In this document: positions 8,495 through 17,534 of the stretch, one piece after another
How positions within the stretch are numbered: the stretch's first letter is position 1
Layout: the number at the start of each line of letters is the position of its first letter
Origin: Dethiosulfatibacter aminovorans DSM 17477
GTDB lineage: Bacteria; Bacillota; Clostridia; Tissierellales; Dethiosulfatibacteraceae
Direction: 5' to 3'
DNA: 64,000 nt
Assembly (NCBI RefSeq): GCF_900142005.1
Contig: NZ_FQZL01000024.1
Location: forward strand, 1-64,000
Program-made: the position numbers and the translations under genes
The notes under the pieces: generated by a model
What the model saw: the letters and a program-made list of their open reading frames with translations, nothing else
Database searches by the model: none
What the model was told of the DNA's origin: nothing

Positions 8495-9310
8495 ATGCAG
8501 GATAACAAAATAGAAATGTTTGTTGTTTCGGATTCAATAGGAGAAACAGCAGAGCTGGTAGCTCAGGCGGCAAAGATACAGTTTAACGATTCGGTGGGGG
8601 CAATTAGAAAGTTTTCATTTGTGCTTGACAAGGAGCAAATGGATGAAATAGTTGAGTTGGCAAAGGAAAGGCAATGCATAATAATATACACTCTTGTAAT
8701 GAGCGAGGAAAAAGAATATTTCAAGCAGATTGCCGAAGAAAACAATATAATTGCAATAGACCTTCTAGGTCCTATAATCAAGCCTTTGGAAGAGCTTACG
8801 GGAATGAAACCCAAACGGGAGGCGGGTCTCAACAGAAGACTTACATCATATTATTTCGACAAGATAGAAGCAATTGAATTTGCCGTGAAATATGACGATG
8901 GGAAGGATCCCAGGGGATTCAAGAAAGCAGATGTTGTGCTGATAGGAGTATCAAGGACTTCAAAAACTCCATTGAGCATGTATCTTGCCAACAAGAACAT
9001 CAAGGTGGCAAACCTTCCGCTGGTACCTGAAGTGAAACCTGCAGAAGAGATATTCCAAATATCGCACAAAAAAATAATAGGTTTAACAAACAGTCCTGAA
9101 GTTCTCAATAATATCAGAAGAGAAAGATTGAAGGACATGGGAGTGAGAAGTAATTCTTCATATGCGGACTTGGACAGGATATTGAAGGAGCTTGAGTATG
9201 CGGACAGGATTTTCGAAAAAATAAAATGTCCCGTAATAAATGTATCCCACAGAGCTATTGAAGAAACTGCAAATATAATTATATCAATAATTTCTCAAAA
9301 TAATAAATAG
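8495..9310 (+). CDS. Pyruvate, phosphate dikinase regulatory protein (PDRP)
   Basis: 271 aa of the DUF299/PDRP family. It inactivates PPDK by ADP-dependent phosphorylation of a Thr near the catalytic His and reactivates it by Pi-dependent dephosphorylation. Visible signs: the N-terminal VVSDSIGETAELVAQAA, the P-loop-like GVSRTSKTPLSMYLA (about 151-165) and the conserved C-terminal NVSHRAIEETA. AAAGGAG ribosome-binding site. PPDK follows 25 bp downstream, which supports the dikinase (rather than PEP synthase) as target. Confidence 0.93.
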   Translation: MQDNKIEMFVVSDSIGETAELVAQAAKIQFNDSVGAIRKFSFVLDKEQMDEIVELAKERQCIIIYTLVMSEEKEYFKQIAEENNIIAIDLLGPIIKPLEELTGMKPKREAGLNRRLTSYYFDKIEAIEFAVKYDDGKDPRGFKKADVVLIGVSRTSKTPLSMYLANKNIKVANLPLVPEVKPAEEIFQISHKKIIGLTNSPEVLNNIRRERLKDMGVRSNSSYADLDRILKELEYADRIFEKIKCPVINVSHRAIEETANIIISIISQNNK

Positions 9311-9335
9311 TCACTACAATTAGGAGGAAACATTA

Positions 9336-11960
9336 ATGGAAAAAAAATGGGTGTATTTGTTTAAGGAAGGGGAAGCATCAAAGAAGGCTCTTCTTGGAGG
9401 AAAAGGCGCGAACCTTGCAGAAATGACCAATATAGGTCTTCCGGTGCCTTATGGGTTTACAGTTACAACTGAAGCTTGTGCAGAATTCTACAATCAGGGA
9501 GAAAAGCTTTCTGACGAAATTAAAGCTCAGGTAGATGAATGCATGAAGGTTATTGAAGAACAGTCCGGAAAGAAATTCGGGGATATCAATGATCCTTTGC
9601 TTGTATCTGTAAGATCTGGTGCCGCAATATCAATGCCTGGAATGATGGACACAATACTCAATCTTGGACTGAATGATGATTCCGTTATTGGACTGGCTAC
9701 AAAGACTGAAAACGAAAGATTTGCCTATGACAGTTACAGAAGATTTATTCAAATGTTCAGTGATGTTGTCCTTTCTGTTCCAAAGTACCTTTTTGAAAAC
9801 GTACTTGACGATGCAAAGGAAGAAAACGGATACGAAAGCGATACGGAACTTACTACTGAAGATTTGAAGAAAATAGTTGATGAATACAAGGCAATATACA
9901 AGAAGGAAGTTAGAAAGGCATTTCCGCAGGATCCTAAAGAGCAGCTTGAAATGGCAATTAATGCCGTATTCAGTTCATGGAACAATGCAAGGGCAATCAC
10001 ATACAGGAATATCCACAACCTGTCGCATTCCATGGGGACTGCCGTTAATGTACAGTCAATGGTATTTGGAAACATGGGAGATGATTCGGGAACGGGAGTT
10101 GCCTTCTCCAGAAATCCTGCTACAGGCGAGAACAAACTCTTTGGAGAATTTCTTATGAATGCCCAGGGAGAGGATGTTGTTGCGGGAATAAGAACGCCAA
10201 AAACAATCGACGAATTAGGCGACATCATGCCTGAGGTTTATGCTCAATTCAAGGAAATTACTGAAAATCTTGAGAAACACTATAAGGACATGCAGGATAT
10301 CGAGTTTACAATAGAAAAAGGAAAGCTTTTTATTCTACAGACAAGAAATGGAAAGAGGACAGCTGATGCTGCATTGAGAGCAGCAGTTGAAATGGTTGGT
10401 GAAGGACTTATTACGAAAAATGAAGCCTTGCTTAGGATAGAGCCTTCATCACTCGACCAGCTTTTACACCCAACATTTGACGAAACTACGATGGTGGAAG
10501 CTGAAGCTTTGACAAAGGGGCTTCCTGCATCGCCTGGTGCTGCTTCTGGAAAAGTTTACTTTACAGCACATGAAGCTGTTGCTGCTGTCGGAAAAGGAGA
10601 AGCTGTAATTTTGGTCAGAAAGGAAACTTCACCTGAAGACATTGAAGGAATGAATGTCGCTAATGGAATCCTTACTGCAAGAGGTGGAATGACATCTCAT
10701 GCTGCAGTTGTTGCCAGGGGAATGGGAAAATGCTGTGTGGCAGGATGTGATGAGGTAAGGGTAAATGAAGAAGCCAAGGAATTTACAATCAAGGGAGAAA
10801 AATTCGTTGAAGGAGATACTATTTCACTTGATGGAAGCACCGGAAAGGTATACAAGGGAAGTATAAAGACTGTGGAACCAAACCTTTCAGGAAATTTTGC
10901 ACAACTTATGGAATGGGCTGACGAAACAAGAACGCTTAAAGTCAGAACCAATGCCGATACTCCTGTTGATTCTGAGACGGCAGTCAGATTTGGAGCTGAA
11001 GGAATAGGTCTTTGCAGAACGGAGCATATGTTCTTTGATGAAGAAAGAATACCTGAAGTAAGAAAAATGATTCTTTCTGAGACAGTGGAGCAAAGAAAGG
11101 AAGCTCTTGAAAAGATTCTTCCTATGCAAAAGGCTGACTTCAAGGGAATCTACAAGGTGATGAAGGAAAGACCTGTTACCGTAAGACTTCTTGATCCTCC
11201 ATTGCACGAATTCCTCCCCCAGGAAGAAGCTGATATCAAGGCGTTGTCTGACGATATGAACGTGTCCATAGAAAAAATGAAGGAAGTTATCAACTCGCTA
11301 CATGAATTCAATCCTATGCTTGGCCACAGAGGATGCAGACTTGCAATTACATACCCTGAAATTGCGGTGATGCAGACAAGGGCGATAATAGAGGCAGCCA
11401 TTGAAGTAAACGCCGAAGAGGGTGTGTGCATCAAGCCTGAAATCATGATTCCACTGGCAGGTATGAAAACAGAACTTGAATATTTGAAGGGAATTGTCGA
11501 GAATACAGTGGAGGATGTAATTGCGGAGAAAGACGGCAAACTTGAATATCTCGTTGGAACAATGATAGAGATTCCAAGAGCTGCCGTTACTGCAGATGAA
11601 ATTGCTGAAGTTTCTGAATTCTTCTCTTTTGGAACAAACGACCTTACACAAATGGGATTTGGATTTTCAAGAGACGATGCAGGGAAGTTCATCGGAGAGT
11701 ATATAGACAAGGAGATACTTCCAAGAGATCCGTTCCAAAGCATAGATCAGGCAGGTATTGGAAAACTTGTTGAAATAGGTGTAAATCTTGGCAGAAAGAC
11801 AAGAAACGACCTTAAAATCGGTGTATGCGGTGAGCACGGTGGAGATCCTGAGTCCATAGATTTCTTCTACAGAGCTGGTCTTGACTATGTAAGTTGTTCG
11901 CCTTACAGGGTTCCAATAGCAAGGCTTGCAGCCGCGCAAGCGGTGTTGAACAACAAATAG
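9336..11960 (+). CDS. ppdK: Pyruvate, phosphate dikinase
   Basis: 874 aa, the normal size. It interconverts pyruvate + ATP + Pi with PEP + AMP + PPi in the cytoplasm. N-terminal ATP-binding domain (SVRSGAAISMPGMMDTILNL, about 90-109), the phosphohistidine domain with GGMTSHAAVVARG (catalytic His455, regulatory Thr453), and the C-terminal PEP/pyruvate barrel (GLCRTEHMFF, FGTNDLTQMGFGFSRDD, GVCGEHGGDP). Perfect AGGAGG ribosome-binding site. It is expressed with PDRP from the CcpN-like promoter region, so gluconeogenic/glycolytic control is likely. No clear terminator follows within 100 bp. Confidence 0.97.
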   Translation: MEKKWVYLFKEGEASKKALLGGKGANLAEMTNIGLPVPYGFTVTTEACAEFYNQGEKLSDEIKAQVDECMKVIEEQSGKKFGDINDPLLVSVRSGAAISMPGMMDTILNLGLNDDSVIGLATKTENERFAYDSYRRFIQMFSDVVLSVPKYLFENVLDDAKEENGYESDTELTTEDLKKIVDEYKAIYKKEVRKAFPQDPKEQLEMAINAVFSSWNNARAITYRNIHNLSHSMGTAVNVQSMVFGNMGDDSGTGVAFSRNPATGENKLFGEFLMNAQGEDVVAGIRTPKTIDELGDIMPEVYAQFKEITENLEKHYKDMQDIEFTIEKGKLFILQTRNGKRTADAALRAAVEMVGEGLITKNEALLRIEPSSLDQLLHPTFDETTMVEAEALTKGLPASPGAASGKVYFTAHEAVAAVGKGEAVILVRKETSPEDIEGMNVANGILTARGGMTSHAAVVARGMGKCCVAGCDEVRVNEEAKEFTIKGEKFVEGDTISLDGSTGKVYKGSIKTVEPNLSGNFAQLMEWADETRTLKVRTNADTPVDSETAVRFGAEGIGLCRTEHMFFDEERIPEVRKMILSETVEQRKEALEKILPMQKADFKGIYKVMKERPVTVRLLDPPLHEFLPQEEADIKALSDDMNVSIEKMKEVINSLHEFNPMLGHRGCRLAITYPEIAVMQTRAIIEAAIEVNAEEGVCIKPEIMIPLAGMKTELEYLKGIVENTVEDVIAEKDGKLEYLVGTMIEIPRAAVTADEIAEVSEFFSFGTNDLTQMGFGFSRDDAGKFIGEYIDKEILPRDPFQSIDQAGIGKLVEIGVNLGRKTRNDLKIGVCGEHGGDPESIDFFYRAGLDYVSCSPYRVPIARLAAAQAVLNNK

Positions 11961-12062
11961 TTCGATAGTAAAACCAATAATAATTTAAATTCACAGTTCA
12001 TTTCACATGCCTGTTTAAAAGTCTAAAATCTGGGTATATTTATATCGAGAGAGGTATGTGAA

Positions 12063-12440
12063 ATGGATTTTAGAAAAAGATTTCGTAGTGATATTGATCT
12101 TGCTCAGAAAGTGATATCTGAAGTTCTTGGAATGGTCGATGGAAGATTGAATAGCGACAACCTTTTCGATTTGAGACTTATATTGAACGAATTGATATGC
12201 AACAGCATAATTCACGGCAACAGGAAAGACGGCGAAAGATATGTTGACCTATATCTTTATATGGATGATATGATTGTTGAAATAACAGTGTCTGACGAAG
12301 GAGATGGAGTAAAGGTCAACAATAGGTACAATGTCGATGAACTGAAGCCTGGTGGCAGAGGACTGATTCTTGTAAAGAGACTGTCCGATGACTTTCAGAT
12401 AGATGGAAGTACTGTTAAGATTCGCAAAAAACTGGCTTAA
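12063..12440 (+). CDS. RsbW/SpoIIAB-like histidine-kinase-type ATPase
   Basis: 125 aa, a stand-alone HATPase_c_2 domain. The N-box appears in LILNELICNSIIHGN, the G1 box in SDEGDGV, and the G2 box in GGRGLILVKRLSD. Such proteins are anti-sigma factor serine kinases or regulators in partner-switching. No sigma factor or anti-anti-sigma gene lies beside it, so the target is unknown. GAGAGG ribosome-binding site. A VOC protein follows 21 bp later. Confidence 0.85.
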   Translation: MDFRKRFRSDIDLAQKVISEVLGMVDGRLNSDNLFDLRLILNELICNSIIHGNRKDGERYVDLYLYMDDMIVEITVSDEGDGVKVNNRYNVDELKPGGRGLILVKRLSDDFQIDGSTVKIRKKLA

Positions 12441-12461
12441 TTAAACGAAGGGAGTGGTACT

Positions 12462-12824
12462 ATGATTAATCAATGGAATGGTTCCGTAATTTTTCTGGGA
12501 ACTGATGATTTACAGGAGACCCATGAGTTTTATTCAGGTCTTTTGGAACTTGTACTTTTCAAGGATCAGGGAGACTGCAGGATTTATGAAATTCCCCAGG
12601 GCGGCAAGGTGGGATTTTGTTCCGGCATGCAGGTGGTAACAGGACGTGTTTCACCGGAGATTACATTGCTTGCCGAGGATGTAGACTTAGTACATGCGCA
12701 TCTTAAGGCTTCAGGTTATGAAAATTTGCCTTTGCCTGTAGTGGATGCAAAGTATAACATTTATCACTTTGAAATCAAGGATCCTAACGGATATACAGTA
12801 GTAATACAAAAATTCTTGGATTAA
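12462..12824 (+). CDS. Glyoxalase/VOC superfamily protein
   Basis: 120 aa, one vicinal-oxygen-chelate domain with two beta-alpha-beta-beta-beta halves (start ...GSVIFLGTDDLQETHEFYS; end FEIKDPNGYTVVIQKFLD). A metal site with His/Glu is plausible (Glu in the last strand is replaced by VVIQ), so catalysis is uncertain. GGGAGTGG ribosome-binding site. Substrate unknown. Likely co-transcribed with the RsbW-like gene and ended by the terminator directly behind it. Confidence 0.8.
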   Translation: MINQWNGSVIFLGTDDLQETHEFYSGLLELVLFKDQGDCRIYEIPQGGKVGFCSGMQVVTGRVSPEITLLAEDVDLVHAHLKASGYENLPLPVVDAKYNIYHFEIKDPNGYTVVIQKFLD

Positions 12825-12847
12825 ACCGGCATTTGCCGGTTTTTTTA
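12825..12847 (+). terminator. Terminator after the VOC gene
   Basis: ACCGGC (12825-12830) and GCCGGT (12835-12840) with an ATTT loop, followed by a run of T. It starts at the base after the stop codon. Confidence 0.88.
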
Positions 12848-12862
12848 TTTACTTCACAGTGT

Positions 12863-12907
12863 TATAATCTATATGGTAGGAGTTACTGCGAATGCGGTAA
12901 CTCCTAC
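12863..12907 (+). promoter_or_regulatory. -10 element and 5'-terminal mRNA hairpin
   Basis: TATAAT at 12863-12868 (weak -35) places transcription start near 12875. The first transcribed bases would be GTAGGAGTTAC (12876-12886), which pairs perfectly with GTAACTCCTAC (12897-12907) around a 10-nt loop. The mRNA for the helicase gene would therefore begin with a stable stem-loop, an arrangement known to protect 5' ends from decay. Confidence 0.5.
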
Positions 12908-12936
12908 GTGAAGGAAAGCAACCAAAAGAGGTGGAA

Positions 12937-15273
12937 ATGCACAGTATTAACCTGTCAGTTAGAGCGTTGGCCGAATATGCATTTAGAAGCGGTCATCTGG
13001 ACAATACATATATGAGTAATTCAAGAGCTATGGAAGGTGTTGAGATCCATAAAAGACTTCAGGATATGGAAGGAGCCGCATATGAGAAGGAGTATTTCCT
13101 CAAGAAGGAAATAGAATATGAGGGCATGACGTATATTCTGGAAGGAAGAGCTGACGGCATATACAGGGATGACAATCTCCATTTTGTAGATGAAATCAAG
13201 TCTACCTTTCTTGAAGAGGAAGATATCAGGGACGACAATATAACCCACTGGTGCCAGGCTTTTATGTATGCATACATGTACGCTTCCATGAAAAAACTTG
13301 ATTCCATGGGAATAAGACTTAGGTACTGCAATGTTGAAACCTTTAAAACAGTTGAATTCATTAAAATAATGGATTTTCAAGAGCTCGAAAAGAATCTTTT
13401 TGAAGCTCTTGAAAAATATCACTACTGGGCAAGAACTGTTTTAGACTGGAAATTAGAAAGAAAGACATCGATCAAAGGCCTTGATTTTCCTCATGAAGGA
13501 TATAGAAAGGGACAAAGGGAAATGTCAGTCTCTGTTTATCAAAGCATAAAGGATCGAAAAAACATATTCATCCAGGCGCCGACAGGAATAGGCAAGACTA
13601 TTTCAACCCTATACCCGGCAATCAAGTATATGGGATACAAGTCTCTTGATAAGATATATTATATGACTGCCAAATCCACAACTAAAGAAATTGCCTTCAA
13701 TACCATAAAGGATCTTAGTGATAAAGGTCTCAAGCTGAAGACGGTTATTATAACCGCCAAGGAAAAGATATGCTTCATGGAGGAATGCAACTGCGACAAG
13801 GACTACTGTCCCTATGCCTATGGATATTTTGACAAAATCAATGAAGCCTTGAAGTATTCCTTCGAAGAATATGATATGTTTTCAAGAGAGGCAATTGAGG
13901 AAATAAGTGAAGAGTTTCAGGTTTGTCCCTTTGAATTCACTCTGGACCTTAGTTTGGTAGGCGACCTTACGATTTGCGACTACAATTACTTCTATGATCC
14001 CAGAGCTGCATTGAAAAGAGGCTTCGGAGAAGAGAACAAAGGTACGGTGGTACTTATAGACGAGGCGCATAACCTTTCCGACAGAGCAAGGTCAATGTAT
14101 TCGGCGGAGTTGTTCAAGAAGGATTTTCTTGAAGTCAGCAGACCGCTGAAGGAACGATTCAAAAAGGATTATAATGCCATAAGAAAGGTAAACAAGGCAA
14201 TTCTTGACATAATGCATACTGTTGAAGAAGGAGGATTCAGTGTAATAGAAGAACCAGACAGGCTCCTGGGATCCTTGAGAAATATGAACAGAACCCTTGA
14301 TGAATGGCTTAAAAGAAACAAGAAGAATGAAAACTACAGCAAGGTTTTGGAATTGTTTTTTCAGTCTTCTGCTTTCTTGAAAATGTCCGAATTGTTTTGT
14401 GATGATTTTGACTATTATGCAGGTTATGAAGATGGATTTAAAGTGAAGCTTTTCTGCAAGAATCCATCGAATATTTTAAGAGAAATAAATGAAAAGGTAA
14501 GGTCTGTAGTGTTTTTTTCTGCAACGTTAATTCCTTTGAAATATTATTCCAATATACTTGGCGGAACGGACAAAGACAATGTAATAAGATTTGAATCTCC
14601 CTTCGACAATGATAATCTGGACTTAATATTGAACAGCGGAATATCAATGAAGTACAGAGATCGGGGGAAAAATGCTGAAAGGGTATGTCTTCTAATAAAC
14701 AAATATATAAATGTGAAAAAAGGCAACTACATAATATTTTTTCCATCGTATTCGTATTTGAAGGAAATACATGATTTGTATTCACAATATTATGACATGG
14801 ACAATATAACGGTTCAAAAACCGAATATGTCTGAAGCTGAATATGGGGAGCTTATATCAGGTTTCTATGAGGATGATGAAAGGATTGTTTTTTCGGTGAT
14901 TGGAGGCGTGTTGTCGGAAGGTATAGACCTTGTAGAAGATTTCCTCATTGGAGTAATGATACTTGGTGTAGGTCTTCCAAGAATAAACTTTGAAAGCGAC
15001 CTTGTAATGGAGTATTACAGGGAAAGATACAATACAGGCTTTGAATTTTCTTATATGTATCCCGGATTCAACAAGGTGCTGCAGGCATCGGGAAGAGTAA
15101 TCAGAACTGAAAAAGATGCAGGTACAGTACTTTTGGTTGATGACAGGTACTCAGAACAAAGGTACAGGAATCTTTTTCCTGATTCATGGAACAATTATAA
15201 AATGGTAAACAATTTAAGTGAACTCGAGAGTGAATTAACCGAGTTTTGGCGGGAGAGGAAAGATGAGAGATAG
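12937..15273 (+). CDS. RecB-like nuclease fused to an XPD/DinG-type iron-sulfur helicase
   Basis: 778 aa from the ATG at 12937 (AAGAGG site 5 bp upstream; an in-frame GTG at 12931 overlaps that site). Residues about 1-165 resemble a PD-(D/E)XK nuclease, with EGRADGIYRDDN...FVDEIKS supplying the D and ExK. From about 185: helicase motif I APTGIGKTIS, four Cys typical of the XPD iron-sulfur domain (ICFMEEC, C near YCPYAYG, CPFEF), DEAH box LIDEAHNLSDRA, then motifs IV-VI (SATLIP, GVLSEGIDL, QASGRVIRTEKD). It probably unwinds and cuts DNA in repair, possibly with ssDNA polarity 5'-3' as in XPD. The aminotransferase start overlaps its end by 11 bp. Confidence 0.85.
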   Translation: MHSINLSVRALAEYAFRSGHLDNTYMSNSRAMEGVEIHKRLQDMEGAAYEKEYFLKKEIEYEGMTYILEGRADGIYRDDNLHFVDEIKSTFLEEEDIRDDNITHWCQAFMYAYMYASMKKLDSMGIRLRYCNVETFKTVEFIKIMDFQELEKNLFEALEKYHYWARTVLDWKLERKTSIKGLDFPHEGYRKGQREMSVSVYQSIKDRKNIFIQAPTGIGKTISTLYPAIKYMGYKSLDKIYYMTAKSTTKEIAFNTIKDLSDKGLKLKTVIITAKEKICFMEECNCDKDYCPYAYGYFDKINEALKYSFEEYDMFSREAIEEISEEFQVCPFEFTLDLSLVGDLTICDYNYFYDPRAALKRGFGEENKGTVVLIDEAHNLSDRARSMYSAELFKKDFLEVSRPLKERFKKDYNAIRKVNKAILDIMHTVEEGGFSVIEEPDRLLGSLRNMNRTLDEWLKRNKKNENYSKVLELFFQSSAFLKMSELFCDDFDYYAGYEDGFKVKLFCKNPSNILREINEKVRSVVFFSATLIPLKYYSNILGGTDKDNVIRFESPFDNDNLDLILNSGISMKYRDRGKNAERVCLLINKYINVKKGNYIIFFPSYSYLKEIHDLYSQYYDMDNITVQKPNMSEAEYGELISGFYEDDERIVFSVIGGVLSEGIDLVEDFLIGVMILGVGLPRINFESDLVMEYYRERYNTGFEFSYMYPGFNKVLQASGRVIRTEKDAGTVLLVDDRYSEQRYRNLFPDSWNNYKMVNNLSELESELTEFWRERKDER

Positions 15274-16087
15274 TATTATGGAAAAGGGATTCTTAAATGG
15301 TGAACTGGTACCCATGGAGGATATATTTACGGTTCTTGATGGAGAAAAAAAGATGGTTTATGAAGTAATTAGAATAATTGAAAGAAAGCCTCTTTTTTTG
15401 AAGGAACATGTGGACAGGATGAATAAAAGTATAAAACTTATTGGTCTTGATAGAGTTTTTGAATATCGCGAAATAGATGATATGATAAAGATTCTTGTAG
15501 ATGAATATAATATTACAGAAAACAATATTAAAATTGCTTTCTATGAAAATTCAGAAGAACATGTCATTGCTTACCTCACAAAGTCGAAATATCCTTCAGA
15601 AGAAAAGCACATGGAGGGATACAGTACTGTGTTGATTTATGAGGAGAGGGAAACTCCAAATGCAAAAATTATCAACAATGAATTGAGAAGCTTGATCAAC
15701 AGCATTCTTGAAAGTGAAGGAGCAGATGAATGCATCTATGTTTCGGAAAACGGAGAAATACTTGAAGGCAGCAGAACCAATGTATTCTTTGTGAAGGGGA
15801 ATACGGTCCTTACAGCTCCCGATGAAGGTGTTCTTCTAGGAACTACAAGAAAGAAGGTTCTTGATATATGCCGTGAAGAAAGAATTGCAGTACAGAGAAG
15901 GACATTGAGAATTGAAGAATTAACCTTCTTTGATGCGGCATTCATGACTGGTACTTCAATCGATGTTATGCCTGTCAACAGCATCGGTGATATGAAGCTT
16001 AACTCAAGCAAAAATAGGATAGTGGAGAAAATCATGGAAGAATATTGCAGGGCCATGAAACATGATATAAGGATAAGACTTTCTTAA
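15263..16087 (+). CDS. Class IV aminotransferase (IlvE/PabC family)
   Basis: 274 aa, a fold-type IV PLP enzyme. The PLP Lys lies in NAKIINNELR (about residue 133), with EGSRTNVFFVKGN, GVLLGTTRKKVLD and MTGTSIDVMPV as family motifs. It could be a branched-chain amino acid aminotransferase, D-amino acid aminotransferase or aminodeoxychorismate lyase; the sequence alone does not decide. GAGAGGAAAG site before the ATG. Translationally coupled to the helicase gene. Confidence 0.85.
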   Translation: MRDSIMEKGFLNGELVPMEDIFTVLDGEKKMVYEVIRIIERKPLFLKEHVDRMNKSIKLIGLDRVFEYREIDDMIKILVDEYNITENNIKIAFYENSEEHVIAYLTKSKYPSEEKHMEGYSTVLIYEERETPNAKIINNELRSLINSILESEGADECIYVSENGEILEGSRTNVFFVKGNTVLTAPDEGVLLGTTRKKVLDICREERIAVQRRTLRIEELTFFDAAFMTGTSIDVMPVNSIGDMKLNSSKNRIVEKIMEEYCRAMKHDIRIRLS

Positions 16088-16097
16088 GTTGCAAAAA

Positions 16098-16145
16098 AGA
16101 ACAAAACGACCCGGGTAGGCCGTTTTGTTCTAAGCATAAATGCTT
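16098..16145. terminator. Hairpin pair after the aminotransferase
   Basis: AGAACAAAACG (16098-16108) pairs with CGTTTTGTTCT (16121-16131), and directly after it AAGCAT/ATGCTT (16133-16144) forms a second small hairpin. On the plus strand there is no T-tract; read on the minus strand the first stem is followed by six T. It may end plus-strand transcripts as a double hairpin, or stop antisense transcription. Confidence 0.55.
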
Positions 16146-16388
16146 AAAAGGGGTATTGGGAATATATTTTGGCTATCGGGGGGATAACCAACTTCATTAT
16201 AGCACAAGTGAAAAACACATGCAAGAAAAAAACTAATAAAAATCATGATAATTATAAATTTAAATTTTAACAAAATTATTTGGTTTTGTTGAATAATTAT
16301 TATCTGAATGAATATTTAATATTTAGAATTATGAAGACAAGATGTTTGAAGGCTTGAGACAGTTGAGTGATTAAAAAGAGGTGATATT
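16146..16388. other. Intergenic region before the cysteine desulfurase
   Basis: No gene seen. It holds an imperfect hairpin TGGCTATC/GATAACCA (16170-16190, G-rich loop) and an inverted repeat AACAAAA/TTTTGTT (16269-16275, 16284-16290) in AT-rich DNA. No confident promoter could be assigned. Confidence 0.4.
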
Positions 16389-17534
16389 TTGATATATTTG
16401 GATAATGCAGCAACAACGAGAATTGGTAAAAATTCTTTGAAAAGATTCATTGATTCCAATGAAAGATATTATGGAAATCCATCCTCCCTGCATTCATACG
16501 GTTATGAATGTGAAAAAATATTGAAGGAGTGCAGAAAAACTTTCGGAGAATTCATTGGAGCTTCGCCTGATGAAGTTTATTTCACTTCAGGAGGTACTGA
16601 GAGCAACAATATGGCAATTTTTGGAAGTATAAAAAAATATGAATGTGTTGAGGTCCTTTATTCCGATATTGATCATCCTTCAATAATTGGACCTGTAGAA
16701 GAATTGAAAAAAAGAGGTGTTGATGCCATCCCTGTAGTTACAGACAACACGGGAAGTTTAAATTTGGTTGACCTGGAGACCAAACTGACCGACAGGACAG
16801 TTTTATGCATATTCACTCATGTAAACAGCGAACTTGGCACATTGCAGGATATGGAAAAAATATGCAGTATAATAAAGAATTGCAATAAAAGTGCTAGAAT
16901 CCATTTTGATTGTGTTCAATCTTTTGGGAAAATAAATATTGATGTCAGCCGATGCAAGGTTGATACCTTGTCTTTTTCAGGACATAAGATACATGGTCCA
17001 AAGGGCATTGGAGGAATTTATGTAAGAAAAGGATCAGGGCTCAAGCCAATAGTTTTTGGAGGGGGTCAGGAAAGTGGGCTGAGGCCGGGAACGGAACCGT
17101 TGCCACTTATTGAATCTTTTGCTGAAGCCCTTATATTAAGAAGTGAAACAATGGATGCTGAATACGGCAGAATCAAAAATTTACGAAACAAGCTGATTGA
17201 GGGGTTGAAAAATTCCATTGAAGATATTAGAATTAACTCTGCAGAGAAATGTTCTCCATATATTCTTAACGTTTCAATAAAGGATATAAAGGGTGAGGTG
17301 TTGCTTCACTATCTGGAAAGAGACAAGATTTTCATATCTACGGGGTCGGCGTGCTCGTCTAAAGACAAGACAGTTGATAATGTTGTGAGCAGGCTTGACA
17401 GAGACACGGCATACAGTGATGGAACCATTAGAATGAGCTTTGGAATGTTTAACGATGAAACGGAAAACACTTTTGTGCTTGAAAAGATAACTGAATATGT
17501 AAATGAAATCAGAAAAATCACACGAGGTATATAA
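16389..17534 (+). CDS. Cysteine desulfurase (IscS/NifS family)
   Basis: 381 aa from a TTG start preceded by AGAGGTGA. It moves sulfur from cysteine to an enzyme persulfide. The PLP Lys is in SFSGHKIHGPKG (Lys200) and the catalytic Cys in STGSACSSKD (Cys322). The stop overlaps the start of thiI (TAATG), so this desulfurase most likely feeds ThiI directly, as the dedicated NifZ-ThiI pair does in Bacillus. It might also supply FdhD or other acceptors. Confidence 0.95.
   Translation: MIYLDNAATTRIGKNSLKRFIDSNERYYGNPSSLHSYGYECEKILKECRKTFGEFIGASPDEVYFTSGGTESNNMAIFGSIKKYECVEVLYSDIDHPSIIGPVEELKKRGVDAIPVVTDNTGSLNLVDLETKLTDRTVLCIFTHVNSELGTLQDMEKICSIIKNCNKSARIHFDCVQSFGKINIDVSRCKVDTLSFSGHKIHGPKGIGGIYVRKGSGLKPIVFGGGQESGLRPGTEPLPLIESFAEALILRSETMDAEYGRIKNLRNKLIEGLKNSIEDIRINSAEKCSPYILNVSIKDIKGEVLLHYLERDKIFISTGSACSSKDKTVDNVVSRLDRDTAYSDGTIRMSFGMFNDETENTFVLEKITEYVNEIRKITRGI

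Noticed and set aside
10697-11743. Long minus-strand open frames opposite ppdK and similar ones opposite UPF0210 (34648-35442) and HutU
   Set aside because: They are shadows of well-supported genes on the plus strand, Ser/Leu-rich, without ribosome-binding sites or recognisable domains.
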